A DNA stretch of 64,000 nucleotides, from NCBI RefSeq assembly GCF_002286935.1, contig NZ_MVOH01000006.1:248001-312000 (forward strand), written 5' to 3'. The notes beneath the pieces were generated by a model. The model was not told the DNA's origin and ran no database searches. It saw only the letters and a list, made by a program, of their open reading frames with translations. The translations under genes were made by a program, and so were the position numbers. Of this stretch, positions 1 through 8,880 are shown one piece after another. How positions within the stretch are numbered: the stretch's first letter is position 1; each line of letters begins with the position of its first letter. Source of the DNA: Bifidobacterium criceti. Its GTDB lineage: Bacteria > Actinomycetota > Actinomycetes > Actinomycetales > Bifidobacteriaceae.

Positions 1-79
1 GCGCGAACAGGCGCGCGTCCGGCGCGGGCTGCATCGCCTGCGCAGGCGCAGGCGTCGGGGATGTTGAGGGTATTGTCAT
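1..79 (-). CDS. Start of an unidentified protein, cut by the window edge
   Basis: Only about 26 N-terminal residues are visible, beginning MTIPSTSPTPAPAQAM and rich in Pro, Ala and Thr. The ATG at 79 has no convincing ribosome site; in-frame GTG codons just upstream (for example at 90) are alternatives. It lies 78 bases past the stop of the glycosyltransferase on the same strand, so it could be the last gene of that operon. The product cannot be named from this fragment. Confidence 0.4.
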   Translation of the reverse strand, partial: MTIPSTSPTPAPAQAMQPAPDARLFA

Positions 80-157
80 GGTTGCCACGCTATTGCACAC
101 GCCCAGGGCCACGACAGCCCATCTCAGCTCGTGGACGCGGGACGCATGACATGGACG

Positions 158-1453
158 TCATGGCACGCGTTCGGCGTGCACAGCCGCGTCGGCCGCACGT
201 TCCTCGTCGAGTTCCTCGTTCTCCGGTGTGCCGCCCTTGTGTTCAATCGGCTTCCATTGTGCCTTCGAGAAGACCGCCTGAAACGATATCGGCACATAGC
301 TGAGCATGTAGATCGGGAAGCTGAGCACATAGGCGAACAGTTCCTTGTTCGTCGCGCCGATGCGTTTGCGTTCGACGACGATCGTCAACGCGGCGAGCGC
401 CATCATGAACAGGACCGACCACAGGATGCCGTTCATCCAATTGAAGAGCGAGCCGAGCTGGCTCGGCCATGAGACGAATCCGAACGCCGCATAGATCGCG
501 CCGAGCACGATGCGGATGAGTGCGAGCAGCATGAACGGGCACAGCAACAACGTGAAGTCGATGCAGGAGAAGTCGCGCTCGTGCACGGCGCGGCGGATGA
601 GCGCCGGCCCATAGTAGCGGAAGACCTGCAGGAAGCCCTTGCTCCAGCGCAGGCGCTGGCGCCAGCTCTGCGCGAATGTGACCGGCTGCTCGTCGTAAAG
701 GATCGCCGATCCCACGTAACCGATGCGGTCACCATGGAGGACCGAATCCATCGTGAATTCAAGGTCCTCGGTGAGCAGATGGAACTTCCACCCCTTGTTG
801 CGGCGCATGACGGCCTGCGAGAACATGAACCCAGTGCCGCCGACGTGGCAGCTGTTGCCGAGCCACATGCGCGATGCGCTCACAAACCTCGATTCGCGGA
901 TGAACCACAGCGCGGAACCCGACGACACCCAGTTGTCGGACAGGTTGACCGAATTGCGGTAGCTTGTCAGGATGCGGAATCCGGCGTGGAACCCCTTGTT
1001 CATCTCCTCGATGTAATGCTCATCGAGGCGGTTGTCGGCGTCGAACACGAAGAACGCGTCATAGCGGTCGGCGGTGCCGTCGGCGATCATCGTGTCGAGC
1101 AGATACGTGAGCGCATACCCTTTGCCAACGTTCGTCTTGTCGAAACGTTCGATGACATGGCAGCCCATATCGCGCGCGATCGCAGCCGTATCATCGGTGC
1201 AGTTGTCGGCGACGAGCCAGATGTCGATGAGCGACGAAGGATACGTCTGCGTCTGGAGGTCGCGGATGAGGTTGCCGATGACGGCACGCTCGTTGCGCGC
1301 GGAGACGAGGACCGCATAATGCTTGTCCATCGGGGCATCGGGGAACGAGATCGGCTTCGCGAACAACGAAATCAGGATGCAGATGCCCTGATAGACCATG
1401 CCGACGCCGCCGACGATGACGAGGAGGATGTCGAGAACACTCAGCAGCACCAT
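158..1453 (-). CDS. Membrane glycosyltransferase family 2 (processive type)
   Basis: This 431-residue protein has an N-terminal membrane segment (about residues 5-28), a cytosolic GT-A catalytic domain and two or three C-terminal membrane segments (about 300-390). Motifs of processive GT2 enzymes are present in order: the nucleotide-sugar binding stretch VADNCTDDTA, the metal-binding DADN, the acceptor-site LTEDLEF and the terminal QRLRW. That set is typical of cellulose/hyaluronan-synthase-like enzymes that build or extrude polysaccharide at the membrane. Donor and product cannot be read from sequence. The start codon overlaps the stop of the upstream AI-2E-type gene as TGATG, so the two are translationally coupled. 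The Asp/Glu-rich C-terminal tail is not part of the catalytic fold. Confidence 0.85.
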   Translation of the reverse strand: MVLLSVLDILLVIVGGVGMVYQGICILISLFAKPISFPDAPMDKHYAVLVSARNERAVIGNLIRDLQTQTYPSSLIDIWLVADNCTDDTAAIARDMGCHVIERFDKTNVGKGYALTYLLDTMIADGTADRYDAFFVFDADNRLDEHYIEEMNKGFHAGFRILTSYRNSVNLSDNWVSSGSALWFIRESRFVSASRMWLGNSCHVGGTGFMFSQAVMRRNKGWKFHLLTEDLEFTMDSVLHGDRIGYVGSAILYDEQPVTFAQSWRQRLRWSKGFLQVFRYYGPALIRRAVHERDFSCIDFTLLLCPFMLLALIRIVLGAIYAAFGFVSWPSQLGSLFNWMNGILWSVLFMMALAALTIVVERKRIGATNKELFAYVLSFPIYMLSYVPISFQAVFSKAQWKPIEHKGGTPENEELDEERAADAAVHAERVP

Positions 1454-3042
1454 CAGCGCCAGTGACTCCTTGGATTGTTCGGGTTCTTGTCGTCTGATTT
1501 CCTGTTATCCGAGGTCCGCCCATGCTTGACACGCGCGCCGTCACCCTCATCCGGCGACATGTCCGCGTCCTCCGGGGACGCGGACCCTTCCGCCGCCGCG
1601 GCATCGTCGGTGCCCTTGAGCCCGTCGAGGCCCTTGTGGTGGTCGGCGTCGAGGATGCGCTTGGGGATCGCGACTGTCGGCGCATCGGGGGTGGTGTTCG
1701 CCGCTGCGTCACCGTAGGCGGCCTCGCGCAACTGCGCGATCGCCTCGTCGTCGAACGAGACGTGCGCCGACGAGCCCTTCGCCTGGCGTGCACCGGGGAT
1801 ATGCTCGCCGACGGGCTTGATGACATGTTCGTTGATCGCGTCCGCCGCCTCGACCATCTTCGATTTCTTCTTCGTCGTCGGATCGTTCATCAGCGGCACG
1901 TCGACGAGCGGGTACTGCTTGAGCGAGACCTTGAGCAGCACCTGGATGCTCGCCGTGATCGGCAATGCGAGGAACGCGCCGAGCGCGCCGAATATCGATC
2001 CGAAGAACAGCACCGAGAGGAACGCGATGCACGGGTTGAGGTCCATCGTGCGTTCGGAGATCTTCGGCGACAGCAGCAGGTTCTCGATCTGCTGGTAGAT
2101 CGTGATGAACACGACGACGCCGATCGCGTAGCCGATGCCGCGTTCGCCCCATGCGAACAGGACCGGCAACGCGCCGCCGAGGTATGTGCCGATCGTCGGG
2201 ATGAACTGCGAGACGAGTCCGCAGAACAACGCGAGCGGAAGCCAGTACGGCACCTTGATGATCATCAGGAACACCGACATGCACGCGGCGTTGATCGCGG
2301 CGAGGATCGAACGGGAGAACAGGAACCCGGAGATCTGTTCCTGGACGACGGTCCACGTCATCAGGAAACGGCGCTGCGAACCCGGCGCGATCCACTTGCA
2401 CAGGCTGCGGCGCAGGCGTGGACCGGCGATCGAGATGTAGAACGCGACCATGAGCGCCGTGATGAAGTTGAGCAGGCTCGAGAAGACACCGACGGTCGTG
2501 TTGAACGCCTGTCCGGCGAAGTTCGTCACCCACGCGCCTTGGATGTGTTTCATGATCTCGCCGCCGAGGTCGTTCATCTCGGGGATCTTGAAGTTCGTCT
2601 TGTCGTTGATGAACGCGGCGAGCTGGTTGTACAGCTCGGGGAATCCTTTGACCATCGAGATCATCTGCTGCACGAACATGTTGCCGAACAGCGCGAGCAA
2701 CGTGATGACGATGATGATGAGCCCCACGAGGCACGTCACGGCCGCGATGCCGCGCTTCCAACCGTGTTTGATGAGGCGGATGATGAGCGGTTCGACGGCG
2801 AGCGCGAGGAAGAGCGCGATGACGATGTCGAACACGATGTACGTGATCTTGAACCACGATGAGAACGCGAACCACGCGAGGAACACGGCGATCGCCGTAT
2901 ACAGCAGCGCGCGGCCGTACCATTCGGGGGGACGCCGCGGATCGCCTTTCGCCGGGAACAGCGAGGCGACGTCGAGTTTGCGTTTCGTGTCGACGCCGTT
3001 CTCGTCCTGTGCCGAGGTATCTGCTGCCTGTGACTCGCTCAT
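1453..3042 (-). CDS. AI-2E/PerM family transporter-like membrane protein
   Basis: About 529 residues. After a polar N-terminus come paired membrane segments, a soluble middle portion and a block of five or six further segments, the layout of the AI-2E (PerM/YdgG) family. Members export small molecules or ions, but the substrate is not predictable. The family signature near the C-terminal half is seen as NLLLSPKISERTMDLNP. The last 130 residues are a charged, Ala/Asp-rich extension not normal for the family. The start at 3042 (MSESQ) is chosen because longer frames run into the divergent glycosyltransferase; 3048 is possible and neither has a clear ribosome site. The stop overlaps the start of the next glycosyltransferase. 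Confidence 0.85.
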   Translation of the reverse strand: MSESQAADTSAQDENGVDTKRKLDVASLFPAKGDPRRPPEWYGRALLYTAIAVFLAWFAFSSWFKITYIVFDIVIALFLALAVEPLIIRLIKHGWKRGIAAVTCLVGLIIIVITLLALFGNMFVQQMISMVKGFPELYNQLAAFINDKTNFKIPEMNDLGGEIMKHIQGAWVTNFAGQAFNTTVGVFSSLLNFITALMVAFYISIAGPRLRRSLCKWIAPGSQRRFLMTWTVVQEQISGFLFSRSILAAINAACMSVFLMIIKVPYWLPLALFCGLVSQFIPTIGTYLGGALPVLFAWGERGIGYAIGVVVFITIYQQIENLLLSPKISERTMDLNPCIAFLSVLFFGSIFGALGAFLALPITASIQVLLKVSLKQYPLVDVPLMNDPTTKKKSKMVEAADAINEHVIKPVGEHIPGARQAKGSSAHVSFDDEAIAQLREAAYGDAAANTTPDAPTVAIPKRILDADHHKGLDGLKGTDDAAAAEGSASPEDADMSPDEGDGARVKHGRTSDNRKSDDKNPNNPRSHWR

Positions 3043-3127
3043 GTGCATCATTAAAGCACATGAACCGCGCATCGCGCGGTGTGCGAACATGGTTGCGGTG
3101 TACGGCCGCGCACATATTCTAGGAACC

Positions 3128-4315
3128 ATGCTGAAAGTATCGATCATCATCCCGGCATGGAACGAGCAGGACCGCATCATCGATTGTCTTGACAACGCGC
3201 TGCGCCAGACGGTGACGCCGCATGAGGTCATCGTCGTGGACAACAGGTCGACGGACAACACCGTGGCCATCGTCGAACAGTACATGCGCGAGCATCCGCA
3301 GGCCCCCGTCAAACTGCTGCATCAGGACGAGGAGCAGGGGCTCATCCCGACACGCAACTTCGGGCTCAACGCCGCGACGGGCGATGTGCTCGGGCGCGTC
3401 GACGCCGACTGCATGCTCAAACCGGATTGGGTCGAGGTCGTCGCCGGCATATTCACCGAGGACAAGGACGCGATGGGCGCGACGGGTCCCGTCACCTATT
3501 ATGATATGCCGGCGCGCAGGATCGCGCTGCGCGGCGATGACAGCGTGCGGCGCCGCACGTTCCGCGCGGACGGCGGCAAAGTGTTGCTGTTCGGTTCGAA
3601 CATGGCGTTGCGCGCGACGGCGTGGCACGCGATCGCGAACGAAGTGTGCCGCGACCGCGAGGACGTCATGCACGAGGACATCGACATCTCGTTGCATCTG
3701 CTCGGCCGCGGTTTCAAGACCGTGTATTCGGAACGCATGATCTGCGGCATCTCCGCGCGACGCATGGACACGTCCTTCAAATCGTTCCGCAATTACATGA
3801 AACGGTTCAAGAACACGTTCGCCGCCCATCCGCAGCACTGGCGTGAGCGCAAGTCCGAGCACACGCTCTATCTGATGTACCCGTGGCTGCATGCGCTCTT
3901 CCCGGTGTACCAGCAGTACCTCGATTCGAGGGACATCAACCCGGCGTTGCGCATCTGGTTCCGTGAGCAGGCGAAGCTCGCGCGCGCGGAAGGCGATTCC
4001 CTCGACGACCTGCCGGGCATCGACGAATTCGTCAAGGAGACACCGAGCGGTGTCCCCGGCATCAATATGGTCAACGACGGCATCATCTTCGATGACGAGG
4101 GGGATGTCGAGGATGCGGCGACCGCCGATGGGTTGACGGCGGAGACGCCCGCGGCGGCCGCGGAAGACGCCAAGGACGGCGCGGCGCAGGCGGAACACGA
4201 CGCGGTTGCCGCCGCCGAGGACGACGAAGCCGCGAACGGCCCCGCGATTCCGTTCGCGACGGACGACACCGGTTCGGACGCATCGGCGGACACGGCCGAC
4301 GGCACAAGGAACTGA
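3128..4315 (+). CDS. Glycosyltransferase family 2
   Basis: A soluble 395-residue GT-A enzyme. Residues 1-110 hold the nucleotide-sugar fold, with SIIIPAWNEQDRI, VVDNRSTDNT and the metal-binding RVDADC. A later HEDIDIS supplies the probable catalytic acid. From about residue 320 the chain becomes an acidic, Ala-rich, probably disordered tail. Start ATG 3128 follows TAGGAACC. It is divergent from the AI-2E-type gene with about 85 bases between, and ends at a strong hairpin. Cell-surface polysaccharide or glycolipid synthesis is the likely area; the acceptor is unknown. Confidence 0.85.
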   Translation: MLKVSIIIPAWNEQDRIIDCLDNALRQTVTPHEVIVVDNRSTDNTVAIVEQYMREHPQAPVKLLHQDEEQGLIPTRNFGLNAATGDVLGRVDADCMLKPDWVEVVAGIFTEDKDAMGATGPVTYYDMPARRIALRGDDSVRRRTFRADGGKVLLFGSNMALRATAWHAIANEVCRDREDVMHEDIDISLHLLGRGFKTVYSERMICGISARRMDTSFKSFRNYMKRFKNTFAAHPQHWRERKSEHTLYLMYPWLHALFPVYQQYLDSRDINPALRIWFREQAKLARAEGDSLDDLPGIDEFVKETPSGVPGINMVNDGIIFDDEGDVEDAATADGLTAETPAAAAEDAKDGAAQAEHDAVAAAEDDEAANGPAIPFATDDTGSDASADTADGTRN

Positions 4316-4321
4316 CAGGAC

Positions 4322-4381
4322 GGGGCCGGTTCTTGGGAGGCGATGCAGGCATGATCTGCGATGCCACCCGGAACCGGCCCC
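4322..4381 (+). terminator. Rho-independent terminator after the glycosyltransferase
   Basis: An 11-bp perfect stem (4322-4332 with 4371-4381) with a structured 38-base loop, starting 7 bases after the stop codon and followed by TCTGT. Confidence 0.75.
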
Positions 4382-4446
4382 TCTGTGTCCCGATGCGCTG
4401 ACGAGACCCATATGCCGTGGCAGGACATCCTCATATCCGCACGACG

Positions 4447-4480
4447 AAAATCCCTCCATGCCATGCGACACGGAGGGATT
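4447..4480 (-). terminator. Terminator of the tRNA cluster
   Basis: Arms 4449-4457 and 4472-4480 form a 9-bp stem. On the minus strand the hairpin is followed by TTTT, directly after the tRNA-Phe gene. Confidence 0.75.
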
Positions 4481-4484
4481 GTGT

Positions 4485-4560
4485 TGGTGGCTCCGAGCGG
4501 CGTCGATCCGCTGACCTAACGATTTTCAGTCGTTCGCTCTACCAACTGAGCTACAGAGCC
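4485..4560 (-). tRNA. tRNA-Phe (GAA)
   Basis: A 76-nt cloverleaf. The acceptor pairs GGCTCTG with CGGAGCC. The D arm is AGCTCAGTTGGTAGAGC, and anticodon loop CTGAAAA gives GAA. The T arm and encoded ACCA end are present. It is the last member of a three-tRNA minus-strand cluster. Confidence 0.96.
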
Positions 4561-4595
4561 ATGAATCCCAATGAACCGAAGTTCACCGGACTTCG

Positions 4596-4669
4596 CGACC
4601 ACGACCGGACTTGAACCGGCGACCTCCGCCGTGACAGGGCGGCGCTCTAACCAACTGAGCTACGCGGCC
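4596..4669 (-). tRNA. tRNA-Asp (GTC), copy with wobble-rich acceptor
   Basis: A 74-nt cloverleaf with anticodon loop CTGTCAC (GTC) on a CCGCC stem. Acceptor GGCCGCG pairs with CGTGGTC, which includes G-U pairs. CCA is not encoded. The body is nearly identical to the neighbouring tRNA-Asp; the acceptor and one T-stem position differ. Confidence 0.95.
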
Positions 4670-4704
4670 TTAATCATGAAGAGCGCAAGCTCTCCGTGAC
4701 CAAG

Positions 4705-4778
4705 CGACCCCGGCCGGACTTGAACCGGTGACCTCCGCCGTGACAGGGCGGCGCTCTAACCAACTGAGCTACGGGGCC
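4705..4778 (-). tRNA. tRNA-Asp (GTC)
   Basis: A 74-nt cloverleaf whose acceptor GGCCCCG pairs with CGGGGTC. The anticodon is GTC and CCA is not encoded. It is first in the Asp-Asp-Phe cluster. Confidence 0.96.
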
Positions 4779-4876
4779 GTGCGCCTTGCGATGAAAACTC
4801 ATCGCGGCAACAGATGTATATATTACCGAAATCGCTCTTGAGCGCAAATCTCGGCGTGTCGCATCAGATCATGCCC

Positions 4877-5620
4877 TCACATCGCGAGTTCGTAGACGAC
4901 GCGTGCATCCTCTTCGGACGGCAGCTGTGCGGCGGCATCATCGAGGAACGCGATATCGTCGGCGCCATCGTCGCCGAATGGCCGGTCGGTGTCGTCATCA
5001 TATGCGTCGTCGACGGTCGTGCACTCGTCCTGGAAGCACACGGTGACGTTGCCCGCACCATCATCGTCGATGTCAAGGTTGCTGAACATCCAGATCGTGA
5101 ATGCGATGCCGATGATCCACAGCACCGTGAACACGGCGCCGATGATCGTGCCTGCGATCGCCATGCCGCGGCTCTTCTCATCGGTCTTCCTGATGCGCGC
5201 GAGCGCGATGACCGAGATGATGAGGCCCGCGGGGGCGATGAGGAAGGACATGATGAAGCCGATGATGCACAACGCACTCCACCGGTCGGCCGGGTTGGGC
5301 GCGTCGGTGTAGTACTGGCCACCGTACGGCGTCTGCGGCGGCATGCCCTGCGGCAGCGGCGCCGAGGCGGTCGGATACGCGGGCGCCGCCGGCTGCCCAT
5401 AGGTCGGTTGCTGCGGTTGCAGGGATGGCGGCTGCGCGAACTGCCGGGACTCCTCGTATTGGGGCGCGGCGGCATATGGGCTCTGCATGTCCCCGTATGG
5501 GTTCATCGGCGCCGGCTGCTCTCCGCCCTGGCCGTACTGCATCTGGCCTTGCTGGGTGTAGTCGATGGGCTGCTGCGCACCATCGTTCGGGGCATCATGC
5601 TGATAGTTGTCTTCATTCAT
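4877..5620 (-). CDS. DUF4190-like two-TM membrane protein
   Basis: A 247-residue protein. The first 125 residues are Gln/Pro/Tyr-rich and low complexity. Two membrane segments follow (about 135-160 and 178-205), separated by an ARIRKTDEKSRG loop that is characteristic of DUF4190 proteins of actinobacteria, and an acidic C-terminal domain lies outside. Function is unknown; related proteins are often called conserved membrane proteins. Start ATG 5620 follows GTGGGGGAC. It is divergent from the small membrane protein at 5820. Confidence 0.8.
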   Translation of the reverse strand: MNEDNYQHDAPNDGAQQPIDYTQQGQMQYGQGGEQPAPMNPYGDMQSPYAAAPQYEESRQFAQPPSLQPQQPTYGQPAAPAYPTASAPLPQGMPPQTPYGGQYYTDAPNPADRWSALCIIGFIMSFLIAPAGLIISVIALARIRKTDEKSRGMAIAGTIIGAVFTVLWIIGIAFTIWMFSNLDIDDDGAGNVTVCFQDECTTVDDAYDDDTDRPFGDDGADDIAFLDDAAAQLPSEEDARVVYELAM

Positions 5621-5819
5621 GTCCCCCACTCTAGCGAACCACTTCGCCAGATGCGAAGCGGCATCCGGTACACGGGCGCGGGAACACCTCCCATGCACAA
5701 TGCAGCCGTGAGAGTACTCACGCACATGTGCGCGCAAAACCCCGTACCGTGGAGCCAGTGGACATCGCACCACGGTACCGCCCGTACCGTCCGCACCGAC
5801 CACAGGAAAAGAGGCAACC

Positions 5820-6224
5820 ATGGCGAACAAGACAACGAACATCGACCCGGCGGATGAGCCCGACGAGCTGACCGCCGCCGAACTCGACGAACTCGACAAT
5901 CCGGACGACAACCCCGATGAAGCGGACGTCGACGCGTCGCAGCACAACGTGAACATCGCCGCGATCATATGCGGCATCGTATTCGGCGTGCTGCTCATCG
6001 GCGCGGTCTGCTGGCTCGTCGTGCGAGTGCGCGAGGAGCGTGAGGACCACGAGATCCGCCGCGATTTCGAGGCGCTCAAGAACAACGTCAAGCGCGTCCC
6101 TGAACTCGTCTCCGAGAACGAGGACGTGCGCAAGGCTGTGAAGACGATCTCGACGCACGTGCGCGACATGCGCGACGACGCCGAGGACGCCATCAGCCGC
6201 GCCCAGAACGCGCTGCGCAAGTAA
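5820..6224 (+). CDS. Small single-TM protein with acidic N-terminus
   Basis: A 134-residue protein. An acidic N-terminal 45 residues precedes one membrane segment (about 46-70), then a charged, probably coiled-coil helix to the C-terminus (EDAISRAQNALRK). The start follows AAAAGAGGCAACC. The family is not recognised. It stands alone between a divergent neighbour and a long bidirectional terminator. Confidence 0.75.
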   Translation: MANKTTNIDPADEPDELTAAELDELDNPDDNPDEADVDASQHNVNIAAIICGIVFGVLLIGAVCWLVVRVREEREDHEIRRDFEALKNNVKRVPELVSENEDVRKAVKTISTHVRDMRDDAEDAISRAQNALRK

Positions 6225-6262
6225 CGCACACGGCTCTTCGATCTTCAATAAAGGCGCATATA

Positions 6263-6313
6263 GCACAACGCTTCGGTGTGTCTGCACATCGCAGACACAC
6301 CGAAGCGTTGTGC
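6263..6313. terminator. Bidirectional terminator with 23-bp arms
   Basis: Perfect arms 6263-6285 and 6291-6313 with a 5-base loop lie between convergent genes (5820 plus, 6346 minus). Confidence 0.85.
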
Positions 6314-6345
6314 GTGCATCATGCGCATACCACATCCGCCCACAT

Positions 6346-7119
6346 CTACACTGCCGCGCTCTCGGCGCTCCGGACATGCGCCATGGCGCGCGCAGCACCC
6401 GACGCGCGCGACGTGAAGCGGATGCGCGTGGGGTTGTACAGGTCCATCGACCGTTCGCATGGATGCCCCGCGCCGTCATAGGTGATGCGCCGCACCCGTA
6501 CCACCCGGGCGTGGTCGCCGATGCCGAGCGCCTCGCACACCTCATGCGGCGCGGACGCGCAGTCAAGTGCCTCGTCGACCGATTGCGCACGCACACTGTA
6601 CCGTCGTTCGAACTGGGTGTAGAACGCCGCCTCGAGGTCGCAATCAAGGAATCCAGGGAACATGTATGCAGGCAACCGGCTCGTCTCGACGGAAAGCGGT
6701 TCGCCATCGAGCAGACGAAGGCGGCGCACCGCATAGACCGTCGTACGGCCCGTAGGCAACTGCAGGATGCGCATGTCCGCTTCGTTCGCCGACGTCACGG
6801 CCGCGCGCATGAGCGCGCACGTGAGCTCGCAGCCTTGGCGTTTCGCCATATGCGCAAGCGATTCCAACGTGTTGAGGTTGCACTCGAAGCGTCCGTCGGA
6901 GACGATGACACCGCCGTTGCGCCCGATCCTGCGCACGATCTCATGCGTCGATTCGAGTTGTTCGAGCGCGGCGCGCAGTTCGAAACGCGAGACGCCGAAC
7001 GCCTGCGCGAGCGCGCGTTCGGTGCCGATCCGCTCCCCCGGCAGCAGCTGACGGCGCGTGACGAGCAACCTGATCCTGTGTACGACTTCCTCCCTCGACA
7101 ACCGTGTGCTTGGCGGCAT
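6346..7119 (-). CDS. GntR/HutC-family transcriptional regulator
   Basis: A 257-residue regulator. The N-terminal winged helix-turn-helix (about residues 8-70) carries the GntR pattern TERALAQAFGVSRFELRAAL. A UTRA ligand-binding domain (about 90-240) follows, with the usual YAVRRLRLLDGEPLSVETS and VRRITYDGAGHP stretches. HutC-type members sense small sugars or amino-sugar phosphates; the effector here is unknown. The start at 7119 is preferred over 7173 because AGGGAGG sits 7 bases upstream of it. No adjacent sugar operon is visible, so the target is not obvious. Confidence 0.85.
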   Translation of the reverse strand: MPPSTRLSREEVVHRIRLLVTRRQLLPGERIGTERALAQAFGVSRFELRAALEQLESTHEIVRRIGRNGGVIVSDGRFECNLNTLESLAHMAKRQGCELTCALMRAAVTSANEADMRILQLPTGRTTVYAVRRLRLLDGEPLSVETSRLPAYMFPGFLDCDLEAAFYTQFERRYSVRAQSVDEALDCASAPHEVCEALGIGDHARVVRVRRITYDGAGHPCERSMDLYNPTRIRFTSRASGAARAMAHVRSAESAAV

Positions 7120-7281
7120 CCGCGAGCCTCCCTCCGTGACCGGACGTACGACATCGTCCCACGGACGCCGCATCCATAGGACGGTGTCCAGATTGTCGCG
7201 CGTGCATACTGCGGGGAAGGTCGCGCGCGGTAACGATTCGGTTACATCGTCCGTACGGATGGACAGCCAGTCACATCGGTG

Positions 7282-8715
7282 TCACCGGCCGTCCCGTTCA
7301 TCGTCCACGCGTTCGACCGTCGCCTCGATGACGTCGGTCCCCGCATCGTCGCCTGCGTCGGCAGCTGTGTCGCGCACGGCCGCGAACTTCTCCTTCATTG
7401 TCGGATTGCCCCACGTGAGTTTGCGGATCGTGAGCTCCTGCGCCTTGTTGTTCGCGCGTTCGAGCTGCAGTTCCGAGCCGACGAGCGCATCGCGCGTCTT
7501 CTGCAGCTCCTTGATCGAATTGTCGATGCGCTTGATCGCCTCCTGGTAGTGGCGGTGCGCGAGGTCGAAATTCCTGCCGAACTTGTCACGGAATTCGTTG
7601 AGTTTGTCCTCGAAATTGGACACGTCGATGTTCTGCCGCCTCATCTGTTCGACTTCGCGCCGCAGTTCCACACTGCGGCGCGCCGCGTTGCGCAACAGTG
7701 TGATCAGTGGGATGAAGAACTGCGGACGGATGACGTACATCTTCTCGTATTCGTAGGAGACGTCGACGATACCGGTGTTGTAATAGTCGCTGTCCGCTTC
7801 GAGCATACTGACGAGCACCGCGTACTCGCAGCCCTTCTCGTTGCGGTCCTTGTCGAGTTCCTTGAAGAAGTCCGCGTTTTTGTGTTTCGACGACGTCGTG
7901 TCCATCTCGTTCTTCATTTCGAACATGATCGAGATGTATTCGTCACCGTCCTCATCGAAATCACGGAAGATGAAGTCGCCTTTGCTGCCGGTGCGCGCGT
8001 CGTTGTCCTTGCCGAACCGCGCGGTCGGGAATGCGCCCATGCGCAGCTGGTTGAACTCGTTCATGCAGTGCTGTTCGAGCGATTCGCCGACCATTTTCGT
8101 CGACAGACGCGTCTTGAAATCCTTGAGCCGTTCGATTTCCTCGTCGCGCATCTGCAGTTCCTTGCGGTGCTGTTCGTCGTCCATGCGCAATTGGCGTTCG
8201 TATCGGTCGGTGATCGTCTGTTTGTCGATCTGGTTTTTGTACTGCTCCTGCTCAAGCGTATGCCGCAGCTCGTCGCGTTCCTTCTCGGCTGCGGCGACGG
8301 CGTCGCGCACTTCGAGCTTCGTCTGCGCATCGGCATTGTCGAGCTGCGCCTTGAGTTTCGCGATTTGCGCCTCGTGTGCCGATTGCGCTTTGAGCAGTTC
8401 CGCGTCCTTGCGCGACGCGGTGACCTGCGCTTCGCTTTCGAGCGTCGTGCGCAATTGCGCGAGCGCGGCGTCCTTGTCCGCCTTCGCCTGTTCGCTTTGC
8501 GCGTCGAGCTTCGTTTTGAGTGCTTCGATTGCGGCGTCGTGCTTCGTCTGCAGCTGTTCGATGTCGGCGGCTGCCTTCTGTTCGATGAGTCTGCTGCGTT
8601 TCTCGACTTCGTCGTCCACGGCGGCGCCGCGCACCTGCTGCAGGATGTCCGCGTAATCGTCCTCGTCGATCGCGAACTGTGTGTGGCAGTGCGGACAGAT
8701 GATCGTATGGTCCAT
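7282..8715 (-). CDS. DUF2130 coiled-coil protein
   Basis: A 477-residue protein. An N-terminal zinc-finger-like CPHCHTQF (residues 7-14) precedes a long coiled coil (about 25-230, repeated charged heptads with Ala, Glu, Lys and Gln). The C-terminal DUF2130 domain (about 235-440) has conserved stretches such as GSKGDFIFRD, EMKNEMDTT and YEKMYVIRPQFFIP. The conserved Asp and E-x-K in that domain resemble a restriction-endonuclease-like core, an inference only. Start ATG 8715 follows GGGAGGGAAAC. The role is unknown in the family. Confidence 0.85.
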   Translation of the reverse strand: MDHTIICPHCHTQFAIDEDDYADILQQVRGAAVDDEVEKRSRLIEQKAAADIEQLQTKHDAAIEALKTKLDAQSEQAKADKDAALAQLRTTLESEAQVTASRKDAELLKAQSAHEAQIAKLKAQLDNADAQTKLEVRDAVAAAEKERDELRHTLEQEQYKNQIDKQTITDRYERQLRMDDEQHRKELQMRDEEIERLKDFKTRLSTKMVGESLEQHCMNEFNQLRMGAFPTARFGKDNDARTGSKGDFIFRDFDEDGDEYISIMFEMKNEMDTTSSKHKNADFFKELDKDRNEKGCEYAVLVSMLEADSDYYNTGIVDVSYEYEKMYVIRPQFFIPLITLLRNAARRSVELRREVEQMRRQNIDVSNFEDKLNEFRDKFGRNFDLAHRHYQEAIKRIDNSIKELQKTRDALVGSELQLERANNKAQELTIRKLTWGNPTMKEKFAAVRDTAADAGDDAGTDVIEATVERVDDERDGR

Positions 8716-8759
8716 GTTTCCCTCCCCATTGTTGCTCCGCCGTCGCCGCCTATGCGGTG

Positions 8760-8849
8760 CGGCACGCTTGCGCACACCTCAGCGTACCACCGCGCAATAC
8801 TGACCGCACTCCGGTACGCTTACGCGCGCCTCAGCGCACCGGAGTGCGG
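8760..8849. repeat. Two REP-like palindromic units, the second within a hairpin
   Basis: The unit GGYACGCTTRCGCRCRCCTC...AGCGYACC occurs at about 8760-8788 and again at 8812-8840. Around the second copy, arms 8804-8815 and 8838-8849 form a 12-bp stem that could end the cutinase-like transcript. Related units lie near 15390 and 34412. Confidence 0.55.
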
Positions 8850-8880
8850 CATACACTGCGCGACACAGGCCGCGCCGTGG

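Noticed and set aside
1522..2862. Long plus-strand open frame (446 codons) opposite the AI-2E-type gene
   Set aside because: Arg/Glu/Asp-rich low-complexity product typical of the antisense of a GC-rich gene; the minus-strand frame has clear family motifs.
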